Source: Woeseiaceae bacterium
GTDB taxonomy: Bacteria > Pseudomonadota > Gammaproteobacteria > Steroidobacterales > Woeseiaceae
Assembly (NCBI GenBank): GCA_028289545.1
Contig: JANQPG010000011.1
Span: 32,382 to 96,381, forward strand
Direction: 5' to 3'
Length of the DNA: 64,000 bases
A program made the translations under genes and the position numbers. This document shows, piece after piece, positions 35,404 to 44,516 of the stretch. Numbering within the stretch: position 1 is the first letter of the stretch; each line of letters starts with the position of its first letter. Below the pieces are notes generated by a model that saw only the letters and a list, made by a program, of their open reading frames with translations, was not told the DNA's origin and did no database searches.

Positions 35404-35443
35404 AGGCGGCAGCCCCAGGACATCGAACCTGGAGCTGCCGCCT
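35404..35443. terminator. strong hairpin downstream of htpX
   Basis: AGGCGGCAGC and GCTGCCGCCT pair perfectly. An inner CCAGG/CCTGG stem adds five pairs after one mismatch, around an eight-base loop. There is no U-run after it, so it may act as a rho-independent-like or RNA-stabilising structure. Confidence 0.5.
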
Positions 35444-35548
35444 CGCTTGCTCCGCTTACCCTGTTTTCGATACTGGCGATGGCGTCATTGACAAAGACGC
35501 CTGCCGCGGCGACATTGCGCTGTCGATAAGCCGCCTGAATCAATCCCC

Positions 35549-36379
35549 GTGCAGAAACTCGTCGAATCCCGCTGGTTTACGATCGCGATTACCGTCGTCA
35601 TCGTCATCAACGCCATTACCCTCGGGCTCGAGACCTGGCCGGAAGCCATGCGGCGCTACGGCACCGTGCTGGTCATACTGGACACGGTGGCGCTGGGCAT
35701 TTTTGTCGTCGAAATCGCCATGAAACTCTGGGTTTACCGCCTGGGCTTTTTCAAGAACGGCTGGAACGTCTTCGACTTCACGATTGTTGCGATTGCGCTC
35801 ATACCGTCGGCCGGCGCGTTATCCGTTTTGCGCGCCATGCGCATCCTGAGGGTGTTGAGGCTAATCTCGGTCGTGCCGCAGATGCGCACGGTCGTCGGCG
35901 CGTTGTTCGGCGCTCTGCCGGGTATGGGTTCGATCGTCGCCGTGCTGCTGCTGGTCTTCTACGTCACTGCCGTCATGGCAACCAAACTCTTTGGCGAGAC
36001 GTTCCCTCACTGGTTCGGCAGCATCGGCGAATCGATGTACAGCCTGTTCCAGATCATGACGCTCGAAAGCTGGTCGATGGGCATCGTGCGGCCCGTCATG
36101 GAACAGCATCCATTGGCGTGGGCGTTCTTCGTGCCGTTTGTCATCGTGACCAGCTTTGCCGTGCTGAACCTGTTCATTGCGCTGATCGTCAACTCAATGA
36201 ACTCGGTACACGCCGAGGACCGCGAGTCGGCCGTCGCGGCTGAACACACGGCGCACGACGAGCGCGAGCACCTGATGACCGAAATCCAGGCCCTGCGAGC
36301 CGACGTGCGGGCGCTCAACGAACGCTTCAAGACGCAGTCAGCGGGCGGCGGCGACGAATCGAAGTCCTCGACGGACTAA
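35549..36379 (+). CDS. voltage-gated sodium channel, NaChBac/NavBac type
   Basis: This 276-aa protein (GTG start) has six membrane segments. S4 at about 94-104 carries Arg every third residue (RAMRILRVLRLIS; R95, R98, R101, R104). The pore loop holds TLESWSM at 171-177, the EEEE-ring selectivity filter of bacterial sodium channels. S6 (about 190-216) leads into an acidic, coiled-coil C-terminal tail (about 220-262) typical of tetramerisation. NavBac channels admit Na+ on depolarisation and are linked to motility and pH homeostasis in some alkaliphiles. It has its own transcription unit. Confidence 0.92.
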   Translation: MQKLVESRWFTIAITVVIVINAITLGLETWPEAMRRYGTVLVILDTVALGIFVVEIAMKLWVYRLGFFKNGWNVFDFTIVAIALIPSAGALSVLRAMRILRVLRLISVVPQMRTVVGALFGALPGMGSIVAVLLLVFYVTAVMATKLFGETFPHWFGSIGESMYSLFQIMTLESWSMGIVRPVMEQHPLAWAFFVPFVIVTSFAVLNLFIALIVNSMNSVHAEDRESAVAAEHTAHDEREHLMTEIQALRADVRALNERFKTQSAGGGDESKSSTD

Positions 36380-36412
36380 CGCCAAACAGCGCCCGCTGAC
36401 CCCGGCTCTACA

Positions 36413-38671
36413 TCAGACGAGACCCGCCTTTCGCATCGGCAACTCGCGGACCCGATTGCCGGTCGCCGCGAAGTAAGCATTAGTGATCGCCGGCGCGATT
36501 GGGGGTACACCAGGCTCGCCGACACCACCTGGCGGCGCATCGACATCCATGATGTGCACGTTGATGGAATTGGGCGCCTCGTTGATGCGTACCAGCGGAT
36601 AGCCGTCAAAATTGTTTTGCTCGATGCTGCCGCCTTTGGCGGTAATCTCGCCGTGCATCGCAAGGCTCATGCCGAAGATGCCGGCGCCCTCCATCTGAGC
36701 AACCACTCGATCCGGATTGATCACGCGACCCGCGTCGATCACGAGCCACATATCCTCGACCTTGAGCTTGCCGGCATCGTCGACGCTGACTTCGGCAACG
36801 GCGGCGACGTAGGCCAGGAACGACCGATGCGCCGCAATACCCAGGCCGCGGCCCTCGGGTAACGCCCGCCCCCAGCTCGCCATGTCGGCCGCCTTCTCGA
36901 CCACCGCCGACAACCGGGCCGTGTCGATGGGATGCTGCTCGAGGCTTTGCCCGTAGTTGTTGTAGCTGGCGCCGTCGGCTGTGGGGTCGATGAGCCGCGG
37001 CGGACCGATCAAACTCAGCAGGTAGTCTTTCGGATCGACTCCCGCCGCGTGCGCCAGTTCGTCGGCAAAGCTCGAAACGGCAAATGCGTGATAGATGTTG
37101 CAGACCGAACGCAGCCAGCCGATCCGCACGTGCGCTTTTGCGTCGCCGGTTTCGAGCCGCATATTGCCGATATCGAATGGGTTGTCCACAAAACCGAGAT
37201 CGAGTTCGAAACCTCCGGGACCGGTGGTCTCGGCGTTGAACGTCGAACCGATCGACGGAAACACGGTGCGATGCAGCCAGCCGGTCACGGCACCGTCGCC
37301 GTCCATTGACGCCTGCAGGTGCTGAGCGCTGACAGCGTGCAGATACCCCTGCTGGATATCGTCTTCGCGTGTCCACGTGACTTTGACCGAACGCCCGGTT
37401 TCGCGCGCAAGCCACGCCGCTTCCGCCGGGAAATCGGCTTTGGACTTGCGGCCGAAACCGCCGCCCAGCAGGGTAACGTGAGCATGCACGTCGGTCTGCT
37501 CGATGCCGAGCAAACCGGCCACCGTCTGCTGCACAGCTTGCGGGTTCTGCGTACACGACCAGACGTCGCAGCTGCCATCCTCGTTGATTCGCGCAGTGGC
37601 CGCGGGCGGCTCCATTGGCGCCTGCGACAGGTGCGGCGCATAGTAGTCCGCTTCAACGACGCGATCCGCGCCGTCGAGCGCCGCGTCCACGTCGCCACGA
37701 TTGAATATCGGCGAACCAGCCGTGTGGCTCGTCTCGATCATGGCCTGCTTGTAACTCTCCGAGTCGTAAACTGCGTTCGGACCCGCATCCCAATCGATTT
37801 TCAGCGCTTTGCGGCCCTGCTGCGCGGCCCACGTATTGGTGGCGAGCACTGCCACACCACCAAGCGGGTTGAACACTGGCGGCGAGGTGGGATCCGGCAT
37901 ACGAACGACATCGACCACGCCGGCAACCGCGCGAGCCTCGCTGTCGTCGAGCGAGCGGATCGTGCCGCCGAAAACCGGCGGCCGCTCTATCGACGCATAC
38001 AGCATGTCGGGGAGCACGGTATCGATTCCGTAGTTCGCCTGACCGGTCGTCATGTCGAAGCCGTCGATGAGATCCATCGACTCGCCGATGTAGCGGTAGT
38101 TGTCCGGCGACTTGAACGTGGGCTCCGCCGGCAGCTCCTGCCTCGCGGCATCCTCGACCAGCTCACCGAAGCCGGCGCTACGGCCGCTGGCCTCGTGATA
38201 CACCGTATGCTCGGCCGCCGTGACTTCGCTGCGTTCGACCTGCCAGCGTTCGGCCGCCGCGAGCAGCAGCATTTCGCGGGCGGAGGCGCCCGCGTTGCGT
38301 AGCAGGTCAAACTGCTGGCGGATGCTCGTCGAACCGTCGGTGTTCTGGTCGCCGTACTGCTGACCGCCGGGCGCCTGCACCAGCACAATGCGATCCCACG
38401 CGGCGTCCATTTCGTCAGCAATGACCTGCGGCAGGCAGGTGCGAATGCCCTGGCCCATCTCAGACCGATGGCAATGAATTTCAAGCACGCCGTCCGACTT
38501 CAGGTTGACGTAGACGTTCGGCGTGAACTCCGCCAGCTCCTCGCTCGCGGCCGCGGGTTCTTCCGCCGGCCTCGAGCAGCCGGCAAACGACAGCGCCAGC
38601 ACGAGGCCGCCGGTGCCCTGCCCTGTGCGTCGAAGGAAATCCCGACGAGACAACAATCTGATGTCGCTCAT
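36413..38671 (-). CDS. molybdopterin hydroxylase large subunit (IorB/xanthine-oxidase family), Tat-exported
   Basis: This is a 752-aa protein; the ATG at 38671 overlaps the small-subunit stop as ATGA. A Tat leader opens it ([16 protein letters not shown], then LSFAGC). Molybdenum-cofactor domain signatures include [20 protein letters not shown] and the C-terminal [22 protein letters not shown], whose Glu is the catalytic base in the family. The layout is that of isoquinoline 1-oxidoreductase beta-type subunits, which hydroxylate N-heterocycles or aldehydes in the periplasm. The substrate is unknown. Confidence 0.9.
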   Translation of the reverse strand: MSDIRLLSRRDFLRRTGQGTGGLVLALSFAGCSRPAEEPAAASEELAEFTPNVYVNLKSDGVLEIHCHRSEMGQGIRTCLPQVIADEMDAAWDRIVLVQAPGGQQYGDQNTDGSTSIRQQFDLLRNAGASAREMLLLAAAERWQVERSEVTAAEHTVYHEASGRSAGFGELVEDAARQELPAEPTFKSPDNYRYIGESMDLIDGFDMTTGQANYGIDTVLPDMLYASIERPPVFGGTIRSLDDSEARAVAGVVDVVRMPDPTSPPVFNPLGGVAVLATNTWAAQQGRKALKIDWDAGPNAVYDSESYKQAMIETSHTAGSPIFNRGDVDAALDGADRVVEADYYAPHLSQAPMEPPAATARINEDGSCDVWSCTQNPQAVQQTVAGLLGIEQTDVHAHVTLLGGGFGRKSKADFPAEAAWLARETGRSVKVTWTREDDIQQGYLHAVSAQHLQASMDGDGAVTGWLHRTVFPSIGSTFNAETTGPGGFELDLGFVDNPFDIGNMRLETGDAKAHVRIGWLRSVCNIYHAFAVSSFADELAHAAGVDPKDYLLSLIGPPRLIDPTADGASYNNYGQSLEQHPIDTARLSAVVEKAADMASWGRALPEGRGLGIAAHRSFLAYVAAVAEVSVDDAGKLKVEDMWLVIDAGRVINPDRVVAQMEGAGIFGMSLAMHGEITAKGGSIEQNNFDGYPLVRINEAPNSINVHIMDVDAPPGGVGEPGVPPIAPAITNAYFAATGNRVRELPMRKAGLV

Positions 38672-39126
38672 GACTTCACCTCCGCCGCGCGCTCTATCGC
38701 CGCGCGGATTCGCGTGTAGGTGCCGCAGCGGCAGAGATTGCCGCTCATCGCCGTATCGATGTCGGCGCGGCTGGGATTCGGGTTTCGCTCCAGTAGCGCC
38801 GCCGCGCTCATGATTTGACCAGACTGGCAATATCCGCATTGCGGGACATTGAGTTCGCGCCACGCCTGCTGGAGCGGATGATCGCCGTTTTCGGACAGGC
38901 CTTCGATCGTGGTGATCCGGCGGCCCGCGGCTGCCGATACCGGATACGAACACGAACGCACGGGCTGACCGTCGACGTGCACGGTGCACGCCCCGCAGAG
39001 CGCCTTTCCGCAGCCGAATTTGGTGCCCGTCAAACCCGCGATATCGCGAATCGCCCAGAGCAGCGGCATGTCCGGCTCGACGTCGAACTCGTGCACGCTG
39101 TCATTTATCGTCAGTTGTATTGCCAT
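38668..39126 (-). CDS. molybdopterin hydroxylase small [2Fe-2S] subunit (IorA-like)
   Basis: This 152-aa protein has two iron-sulfur centres: a plant-ferredoxin-type CGKALCGAC...C at about residues 38-60 and the second helical CGYCQSGQ...CRCGTY motif at about 97-140. It starts [15 protein letters not shown], typical of IorA/CoxS subunits. It has no signal sequence, so it is probably co-exported by piggy-back on the Tat leader of the large subunit, to which it is translationally coupled. It passes electrons from the molybdenum site. Confidence 0.92.
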   Translation of the reverse strand: MAIQLTINDSVHEFDVEPDMPLLWAIRDIAGLTGTKFGCGKALCGACTVHVDGQPVRSCSYPVSAAAGRRITTIEGLSENGDHPLQQAWRELNVPQCGYCQSGQIMSAAALLERNPNPSRADIDTAMSGNLCRCGTYTRIRAAIERAAEVKS

Positions 39127-39296
39127 TGGAACCCCGCTTGAGGCGCGCTCGCGCCCCTGGTTGAAACCCCGACATGACCTGGCTCGGCCCCTCCGCCTGC
39201 CCGGCCACTCCGTTCACAGTGTAGCAGCCCGGACATGACAAAAGTTTGTGACGAAGACGGCAGCGGCACTGCACCGTCGAGGGGCAAAATGGGGGA

Positions 39297-40019
39297 ATGT
39301 TGGAAGGTTTATTGACACTGCCCGTACTGCTGCCGGTGTTGTTCTGGGCGGGTTATCACTATTACAAAGACCGCCACCTGCCCGAGCCGGTGGGTAACCT
39401 CGCGTTGTGCCTGGTGCTGGGTTGGGTGGCAACGCTGCTGTCGACGGCCCTGTACTCGAGCCTCGAATGGGTCGATCTGCGCCTCGATGCGTTCGCGCTG
39501 GCCGACAGCAATCTCCATGCCCTGTTCTGGTACGCCCTGCTCGCGATCGGCCCCATCGAGGAGCTGTCCAAACTGCTGCTTTTCCTACTGGTTGCGCTCC
39601 GCTTCAAGGCGTTCGACGACGCCCTCGACGGCATCACTTACGCGTCGTTCATTGCACTCGGCTACGCCGCCGTGGAAAACACCCAGTATCTCGCCTTCTT
39701 GAGCCCCGGGGAGGCCGTGGCGCGCGGGTTTGCCGGCCCCGTCGTACACATTGCCTTTGCCTCGATATGGGGCTACACGATCGGCGTAGCGCACCTGAGC
39801 GGCCGATCGATTGTGTTGCCCGCGCTCATTGGATTAGCCATCAGCGCGCTGGCGCACGGCGTCTACGACTTTTTTGCGCTGGCGCACCCGAGGCTTTCGT
39901 TGCTCGCAGCCGGCGCGGTGGTCACCGGCATATGGGTTTGGAGGCTGGTGCTGATTCGCCGGCTGAATGCCCGGCATCGCCGACAGGCCCCTCTGGAGGC
40001 CGATCAGCCGCGATTGTAG
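39297..40019 (+). CDS. PrsW-like intramembrane metalloprotease
   Basis: This is a 240-aa protein with about seven to eight hydrophobic segments. The PrsW/CAAX-type motifs are present: EELSK at 88-92, the FDDALDGITYASFIALGYAAVEN block at about 106-128, then VVHIAFASIWGY and AHGVYDF His-containing helices. PrsW cleaves anti-sigma factors in Bacillus; in proteobacteria its substrates are mostly unknown. Its end overlaps the convergent 56-aa ORF by 16 bases. Confidence 0.87.
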   Translation: MLEGLLTLPVLLPVLFWAGYHYYKDRHLPEPVGNLALCLVLGWVATLLSTALYSSLEWVDLRLDAFALADSNLHALFWYALLAIGPIEELSKLLLFLLVALRFKAFDDALDGITYASFIALGYAAVENTQYLAFLSPGEAVARGFAGPVVHIAFASIWGYTIGVAHLSGRSIVLPALIGLAISALAHGVYDFFALAHPRLSLLAAGAVVTGIWVWRLVLIRRLNARHRRQAPLEADQPRL

Positions 40020-40174
40020 GGGTTGCCGTCGTCGACGACGTCGGCCGGCTCCTCGAGCGACAGCTCGAGCGTCTCGGGGGCGTTCAGGAACTCGGAGCAG
40101 CGTTTCTGTATTTGCGACAGCTTGTGCGACACGCTGGATTCGGAGAGAGGAACGTACTGGTCTTGCTTTTCCAT
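40004..40174 (-). CDS. 56-aa small protein, shorter than usual ORF cut-offs
   Basis: ATG at 40174 to TGA at 40004 encodes MEKQDQYVPLSESSVSHKLS and then a further 36 residues, ending VVDDGNPYNRG. It is acidic, has one Cys and no membrane segment. Third codon positions are mostly G or C, like the neighbours. A -10 box, a CRP-like site and a 20-bp palindrome stand upstream in the right order, which supports a real gene. I do not recognise the family. It overlaps the end of the PrsW gene by 16 bases. Confidence 0.65.
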   Translation of the reverse strand: MEKQDQYVPLSESSVSHKLSQIQKRCSEFLNAPETLELSLEEPADVVDDGNPYNRG

Positions 40175-40205
40175 GGGCTAACCGGTCTTTCGGGCTTCCT
40201 GCGAC

Positions 40206-40225
40206 CTGTCGCCAATTGGCGACAG
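40206..40225. promoter_or_regulatory. 20-bp perfect palindrome in the leader of the 56-aa gene
   Basis: CTGTCGCCAATTGGCGACAG is a perfect palindrome, placed at about +8 to +27 of the predicted transcript and 31 bases before the ATG. Position and symmetry suggest a repressor operator; a leader hairpin is possible. Confidence 0.6.
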
Positions 40226-40239
40226 CGAATTAAGCCCGC

Positions 40240-40283
40240 AGTATAGAGAGCCGGAAACCCCCAAAGTGTGAACTGCGTCACAC
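40240..40283 (-). promoter_or_regulatory. CRP-like class II promoter of the 56-aa gene
   Basis: On the minus strand, GTGTGA-N6-TCACAC (40266-40283, containing the TGTGA-N6-TCACA consensus) precedes a TATACT -10 box (40245-40240). The centre (40274.5) is about 41.5 bases from the predicted start near 40233, the exact class II CRP distance. No good -35 box exists, as expected for an activated promoter. Confidence 0.65.
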
Positions 40284-40354
40284 GGAAAACGGCCAAAAAC
40301 CGCTTTTTCCACGAATTATGTGCAATCGAGGCCCAGAAGGCAGAAACGGTCTTT

Positions 40355-42295
40355 TCAGCTCTTCTGCCGCAGGAATTCCGCGAGTTCGCGCAACGTGGGC
40401 ACATCGAACAAATCGCTGATATCCAGCTTGCCGGGATACCGCTCGTCGATCGCCAGCACAATCTCCGTCAGGGTCAGTGAGCTCAGGCCCACTTCGAACA
40501 GGTTGTCGTCCGGCCCGACAACCCGTTCCTTGGAGAACTCGCGGGTGATCGCTTCGAGTTCGGCAACAAGCGGGTCGCTGTCCGCGCCGACCTCTTCGTC
40601 GGCGCCTTCGAGCTCGCCCAGTACCTCGGCGTACTCCCCCGCCAGGTAGTCACGCAGCAGGTGCGCGCGCTGAATCTTGCCGCTCGTGGTCTTCGGGATG
40701 CGCGCAACCGGAATCACGCGGTCGACGGCCAGCCCGGTGTGCTCGCCCAGGTGGTCTCTAAGCCGCTGCGCAAGCCCGGCAAACGAATCGAGGTCCTGAC
40801 GATAAAGCACAAACACCAGCAATTCTTCGGTATCGGCGCCGCTCGGCGTAGCGCCCGCAATGGCCAGCTTGCCAAGGTCGAGTCCCTCGACGTTCGCCGC
40901 AATCTCCTCGAGATCGTGAGGGTAGTAGTTCTGGCCGTTGATGATGATCAGGTCTTTCTGCCGCCCGGTAATGACCAGCTGCTCGTCGGAGAACAGCCCG
41001 CAGTCGCCGGTCCTGAGCCAGCCGTCTGCCGTGAACAGCGAACTCGTGGCCTCGGGATCGCCATAGATCTCCCGGGTTACGCTGGCGCCGCGAAGCTGGA
41101 TGTGGCCAATATGCCCATCCGCCAGCACGCTATCCTGATCGTCGGCGATGCGGATTTCGCAATCGCGAATAGCGTTGCCGACGCGAAGGAAGGACAACGC
41201 GTTCGCGGAATCGGCGTCGGCGGGTTCGTAGGTATCGCCGATGCTCAGGCGGTGGCGATCGGCCACGATGCGTGAGTACGGCTCACCCGGAACCCCGAGC
41301 GAGACGCCCACGGTCGCCTCCGCGAGCCCGTACACGGGATACATGCTGTTGCGCTTCAGCCCGTAAGGCGCCAACGCATCCATGAATGCCTCGCAGAGAT
41401 CCCACGAGATCGGCTCGGCACCGTTCATGACGAGGCGAATGCTCGAGAGATCCGTACCTTCGGGCAGGCCCTTGCGCTCGAACAGCTTGAGGAAGTGTTT
41501 ATAGCCGAAGTTGGGCGAACACAGCTGTGTCGCACGGAGTTCGCTGGCCTTGCTCATCCACAGGAGCGGCCGGCGCACGAACAGGTTGGTATCCATGACG
41601 GCGTGGTCCATACCCGCGGCCATGACGCTCAGATGAAAACCGATGAGCCCCATGTCGTGTGTGAGCGGCATCCACGACAGTGAACGATCGTGCTCGTTCC
41701 AGCCCGTGCGCTCGACTATCGCCCGAATGTTGGCGCACAGGTTGTCGTGGCTGAGGCAAACGCCTTTCGGGTCGCTTGTCGATCCGGACGAATACTGGAT
41801 AAACGCCAGATCGTCACCGCGGGCCTCGTGCACTTCGCCGTGTGCGTCCGGCTTCACGTCGCTCATTAGCGCGGAGCGCTGTTCGAGTCGCTCCCGAACG
41901 TCGTGAAGCTCGCGCTGATCCGCAAATTCCAGCAGGCGTTCGAGGAGCCCGAGTTCGGTGAACAACGTACCGCGCTCGAGCTGCGTCAGTATGCGAAACA
42001 GCTTTAGCCGGTGTTCGTCGCTAATGCCCACCGCTACCGGCACCGGAACAATCCCGCCGAGGATCGCCGCCCAGAAGGCCACCACGAAGCTTTCGTTCGA
42101 ACGGCTGAACACGACGAGTTCGTCGCCCGCGCGCATCCCGCGTGCCTGCAGCGCACCAAGCAAGGCCAGTGCGCGCTCCCGAAGATCGGCAAAGCTCAAA
42201 GTCGACTCGTCACTTTCGCCATCGATGAAGCGCACGCTCCTGTCTCTTTGTGCGGCGTCTTCGAGCAGGCGCGTCAGGTTTTCGTAGAGTTCCAT
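40355..42295 (-). CDS. fatty-acyl-AMP ligase with C-terminal acyl-carrier domain
   Basis: This is a 646-aa protein. The ANL adenylation core (about 1-560) contains FIQYSSGSTSDPKGVCLSHDN (AMP binding) and PVYGLAEATVGVSLG, typical of fatty-acyl-AMP ligases rather than CoA ligases, ending KTTSGKIQRAHL with the catalytic Lys. Residues about 570-646 are an acyl-carrier domain with the phosphopantetheine-type VGLSSLTLTEIV. It should activate a fatty acid and load it on its own carrier. A P450 gene lies 12 bases upstream on the same strand. The product is unknown. Confidence 0.9.
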   Translation of the reverse strand: MELYENLTRLLEDAAQRDRSVRFIDGESDESTLSFADLRERALALLGALQARGMRAGDELVVFSRSNESFVVAFWAAILGGIVPVPVAVGISDEHRLKLFRILTQLERGTLFTELGLLERLLEFADQRELHDVRERLEQRSALMSDVKPDAHGEVHEARGDDLAFIQYSSGSTSDPKGVCLSHDNLCANIRAIVERTGWNEHDRSLSWMPLTHDMGLIGFHLSVMAAGMDHAVMDTNLFVRRPLLWMSKASELRATQLCSPNFGYKHFLKLFERKGLPEGTDLSSIRLVMNGAEPISWDLCEAFMDALAPYGLKRNSMYPVYGLAEATVGVSLGVPGEPYSRIVADRHRLSIGDTYEPADADSANALSFLRVGNAIRDCEIRIADDQDSVLADGHIGHIQLRGASVTREIYGDPEATSSLFTADGWLRTGDCGLFSDEQLVITGRQKDLIIINGQNYYPHDLEEIAANVEGLDLGKLAIAGATPSGADTEELLVFVLYRQDLDSFAGLAQRLRDHLGEHTGLAVDRVIPVARIPKTTSGKIQRAHLLRDYLAGEYAEVLGELEGADEEVGADSDPLVAELEAITREFSKERVVGPDDNLFEVGLSSLTLTEIVLAIDERYPGKLDISDLFDVPTLRELAEFLRQKS

Positions 42296-42307
42296 GGAAT
42301 ACCGTTT

Positions 42308-43618
42308 TCAGTGAGTTCGTTTGCTGACGTTCAAACGAAGATCTTCGCTGGAACGCAGGTTAATCGCGAGTTCGAGTGCCGGCTCGCGCGCCGATACGCG
42401 CTGCATCTGAAACCTGGGCAGCAGCAGGCCCAGGTGGAGTTTCATTTCCAGGAACGAGAAGTACTCCCCGAGGCAGCGGCGCGGCCCGAGCGAAAATGGG
42501 AAAAACGGCAACTCCTGCCTTCGCCGGCCGCCGCGCTCGAAGCGATCGGGGTCGAACGACTCCGGCTCGGGCCAGAATGCCGCCGTTCTGTGCATCAGAT
42601 ACGGCGACAGGTAGATGTCGCTGCCCGCGGGAATGTCGTAATCGTCCAGTTCATCGAACTCATGCGCCCGCCGGGTAAACAGCCAGACCGGCGGATACAG
42701 CCGCAGCGTTTCTTCGAGCACCTGCTGGGTGTAGGTCATCGCCTGCAGCGCATCCGGCGTTACGGCGTCGACGCCGGGAAGGCAGGACTTCGCCTCTGCA
42801 ATGATCCGTGCCTCGACGTCGGGGTGACCGGCCAGCAAGTGCCATACCCAGCCCAGCGTGTTCGCCGAAGTCTCGAATCCCGCCACTATCAGGGTCATGA
42901 TTTCGTCGAGCAGCTCTCTGTCGCTGAACGCCTGCCCGTGTTTGTCTTTCGCCGCGAGATACATCTCCAGGAAATCGAATTGCCCGGTCAGCTCTGAGGC
43001 ACGGCGGTCGGCAATGATATCCAGCAAAAGCTGACGCAATTCCCGCACTTTCATGACCACCGACAGATCTCTTGCCGAATCCCTGCTCAGGAACTCGAAC
43101 GGATTGTTGTCGCGCATGCCCAAGCGTTCGTAGTCGCTGCCAAAAATACTCCGCAGGATGAGCGCAAGGGCAAACTCGTTGGTCTCCTCGCTGATATTGA
43201 GACTGCCACCCGCGTCCGCGACGCCCGACCAGTGCTGCGCTCGTTCGTCGGCGCACAACACCATGGTCTTCATCAGCCGGTGCACGTTCTGCACCTTGAA
43301 GGCCGGCTGGATCATCGTCCGGGAGCGCCGCCAGACGTCGCCGTCGCTGACGATCAGCCCGTTGCCGAGCAGCATCTTGACCCGCTCGAAACCGGGGCCT
43401 TTGCGGTACTTCGGATGCCGACGAACCAGGATACGGCGAACCTCGTCGGGCTCGTTGACAAAATAGGCCAGTCGGCCATTTGGCTGCTCGAAGCTCAGCA
43501 TATTGCCGTATTCCGCCGAGAGGGCGGTCAAGGTATCGAGCGTTGCGCTGTCGATGCCAAGCGGCACGGGCTCACTGGGACCGGGCGGTCGGCGTATTTC
43601 GGCAGTGATATCGGTCAT
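42308..43618 (-). CDS. cytochrome P450
   Basis: This 436-aa protein has the full P450 signature set: I-helix AGFETSANTLGW (about 246-257), ExxR in ETLRLYPP (E303, R306), and the heme-ligand loop FSLGPRRCLGEYF with Cys at 382. It is soluble, with no N-terminal membrane segment, so the usual bacterial class I system with ferredoxin partners is expected. Adjacency to the FAAL-ACP gene suggests oxidation of a carrier-bound fatty acid. No ferredoxin or reductase is nearby. Confidence 0.93.
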   Translation of the reverse strand: MTDITAEIRRPPGPSEPVPLGIDSATLDTLTALSAEYGNMLSFEQPNGRLAYFVNEPDEVRRILVRRHPKYRKGPGFERVKMLLGNGLIVSDGDVWRRSRTMIQPAFKVQNVHRLMKTMVLCADERAQHWSGVADAGGSLNISEETNEFALALILRSIFGSDYERLGMRDNNPFEFLSRDSARDLSVVMKVRELRQLLLDIIADRRASELTGQFDFLEMYLAAKDKHGQAFSDRELLDEIMTLIVAGFETSANTLGWVWHLLAGHPDVEARIIAEAKSCLPGVDAVTPDALQAMTYTQQVLEETLRLYPPVWLFTRRAHEFDELDDYDIPAGSDIYLSPYLMHRTAAFWPEPESFDPDRFERGGRRRQELPFFPFSLGPRRCLGEYFSFLEMKLHLGLLLPRFQMQRVSAREPALELAINLRSSEDLRLNVSKRTH

Positions 43619-43651
43619 TATTCCAGGAGCGGCTACAAACGAGTCTCGAGG

Positions 43652-43660
43652 CCGCTTCTA
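43652..43660 (-). repeat. REP-like motif copy 1 (minus-strand TAGAAGCGG)
   Basis: The nine-base motif TAGAAGCGG occurs here on the minus strand, upstream of the P450 gene, with a loosely inverted GGAGCGGCTA at 43626-43635. Other copies lie at 48338, 57402 and 57457. A dispersed palindromic repeat is inferred. Confidence 0.35.
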
Positions 43661-43757
43661 AGGATAGCGCGGCATACGCTGGGCGCGGATTCTACATTGA
43701 CCGGCCGCGAAGGCATACTGCAAACTCCTCGAGACCCAGGCGCCGCGAACCGCTCCC

Positions 43758-44513
43758 ATGAAAGAACCCGTCGATTTCAGCTCGGTCGAGTCGCGTCGCA
43801 GCGCCGCTTCGACGCGCCGAATGACGCCGGCCCGCCGGCTCTACTACTTCCTGGGTCTGCCGGTCCTGCGCGGCGTGGTTGCGCTCCTGCACTGGACCTA
43901 CCGCTACGAAGCCGTGCTGGGCGAGAAACACATCGAACCCTTCATCAAGACGGGCAAGGTCTGCGCCCCGTGCTATTGGCACCAGGCGCACATCCTGTGC
44001 TCGCAGCGTATCCGGCAATGGCTCAAGCGCGGTTTCAAACCGTGTTTCCTGGTCTCCGGTTCGGTCGACGGCGAAGTGCCCGAACGCATAGCCCGCGCCT
44101 GGGGTGCGGAAGTCATCCGCGGTTCCGCCAACCAAAGCGGCGCGCTCGCGCTGCGCGACCAGCAGGCCATGATGAAAAACGGCTATTCGATCGTCACGAC
44201 AGCCGACGGCCCAAGGGGCCCACAGTACGAATTCAAGGCGGGCACAGTACTGATGGCCCGGATTGCGGGCGTTCCGATCGTCCCGCTGGCGTGCGCGGCC
44301 GACCGCGCCTGGTATCTCGACCGCTGGGACCGTTTCCTGATTCCAAAGCCGTTTGCACGGGTTGCCGTTGCGATCGGTGAGCCCTACCCCGTCGGGCGGG
44401 ACGTGCCTTTGAACGAGATCGAGCAACACCGGGAGAACGTTCAGGCTCTGGTCATGTCTCTTATGGAAGACTGTCAACGTGCGCTGGCTCGTCCAGCGGA
44501 AACGGACGCCTGA
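43758..44513 (+). CDS. lysophospholipid acyltransferase family (DUF374-like)
   Basis: This is a 251-aa protein. CYWHQAHIL (about 69-77) and TTADGPRGPQYEFKAGTVLMA (about 149-168) are the DUF374 signature blocks, the second corresponding to the acceptor/PxxR region of LPLAT enzymes. There is one hydrophobic N-terminal segment (YYFLGLPVLRGVVALLHW). It probably acylates a lipid or lipid A-like acceptor at the inner membrane. It is followed after three bases by the DUF3108 gene. Confidence 0.85.
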   Translation: MKEPVDFSSVESRRSAASTRRMTPARRLYYFLGLPVLRGVVALLHWTYRYEAVLGEKHIEPFIKTGKVCAPCYWHQAHILCSQRIRQWLKRGFKPCFLVSGSVDGEVPERIARAWGAEVIRGSANQSGALALRDQQAMMKNGYSIVTTADGPRGPQYEFKAGTVLMARIAGVPIVPLACAADRAWYLDRWDRFLIPKPFARVAVAIGEPYPVGRDVPLNEIEQHRENVQALVMSLMEDCQRALARPAETDA

Positions 44514-44516
44514 ACC

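Noticed and set aside
35404..35443. tRNA-like arm (minus strand contains GGTTCGATG within a CCAGG/CCTGG stem)
   Set aside because: The loop has eight bases rather than seven, and no D-arm, anticodon arm or acceptor partner is present.
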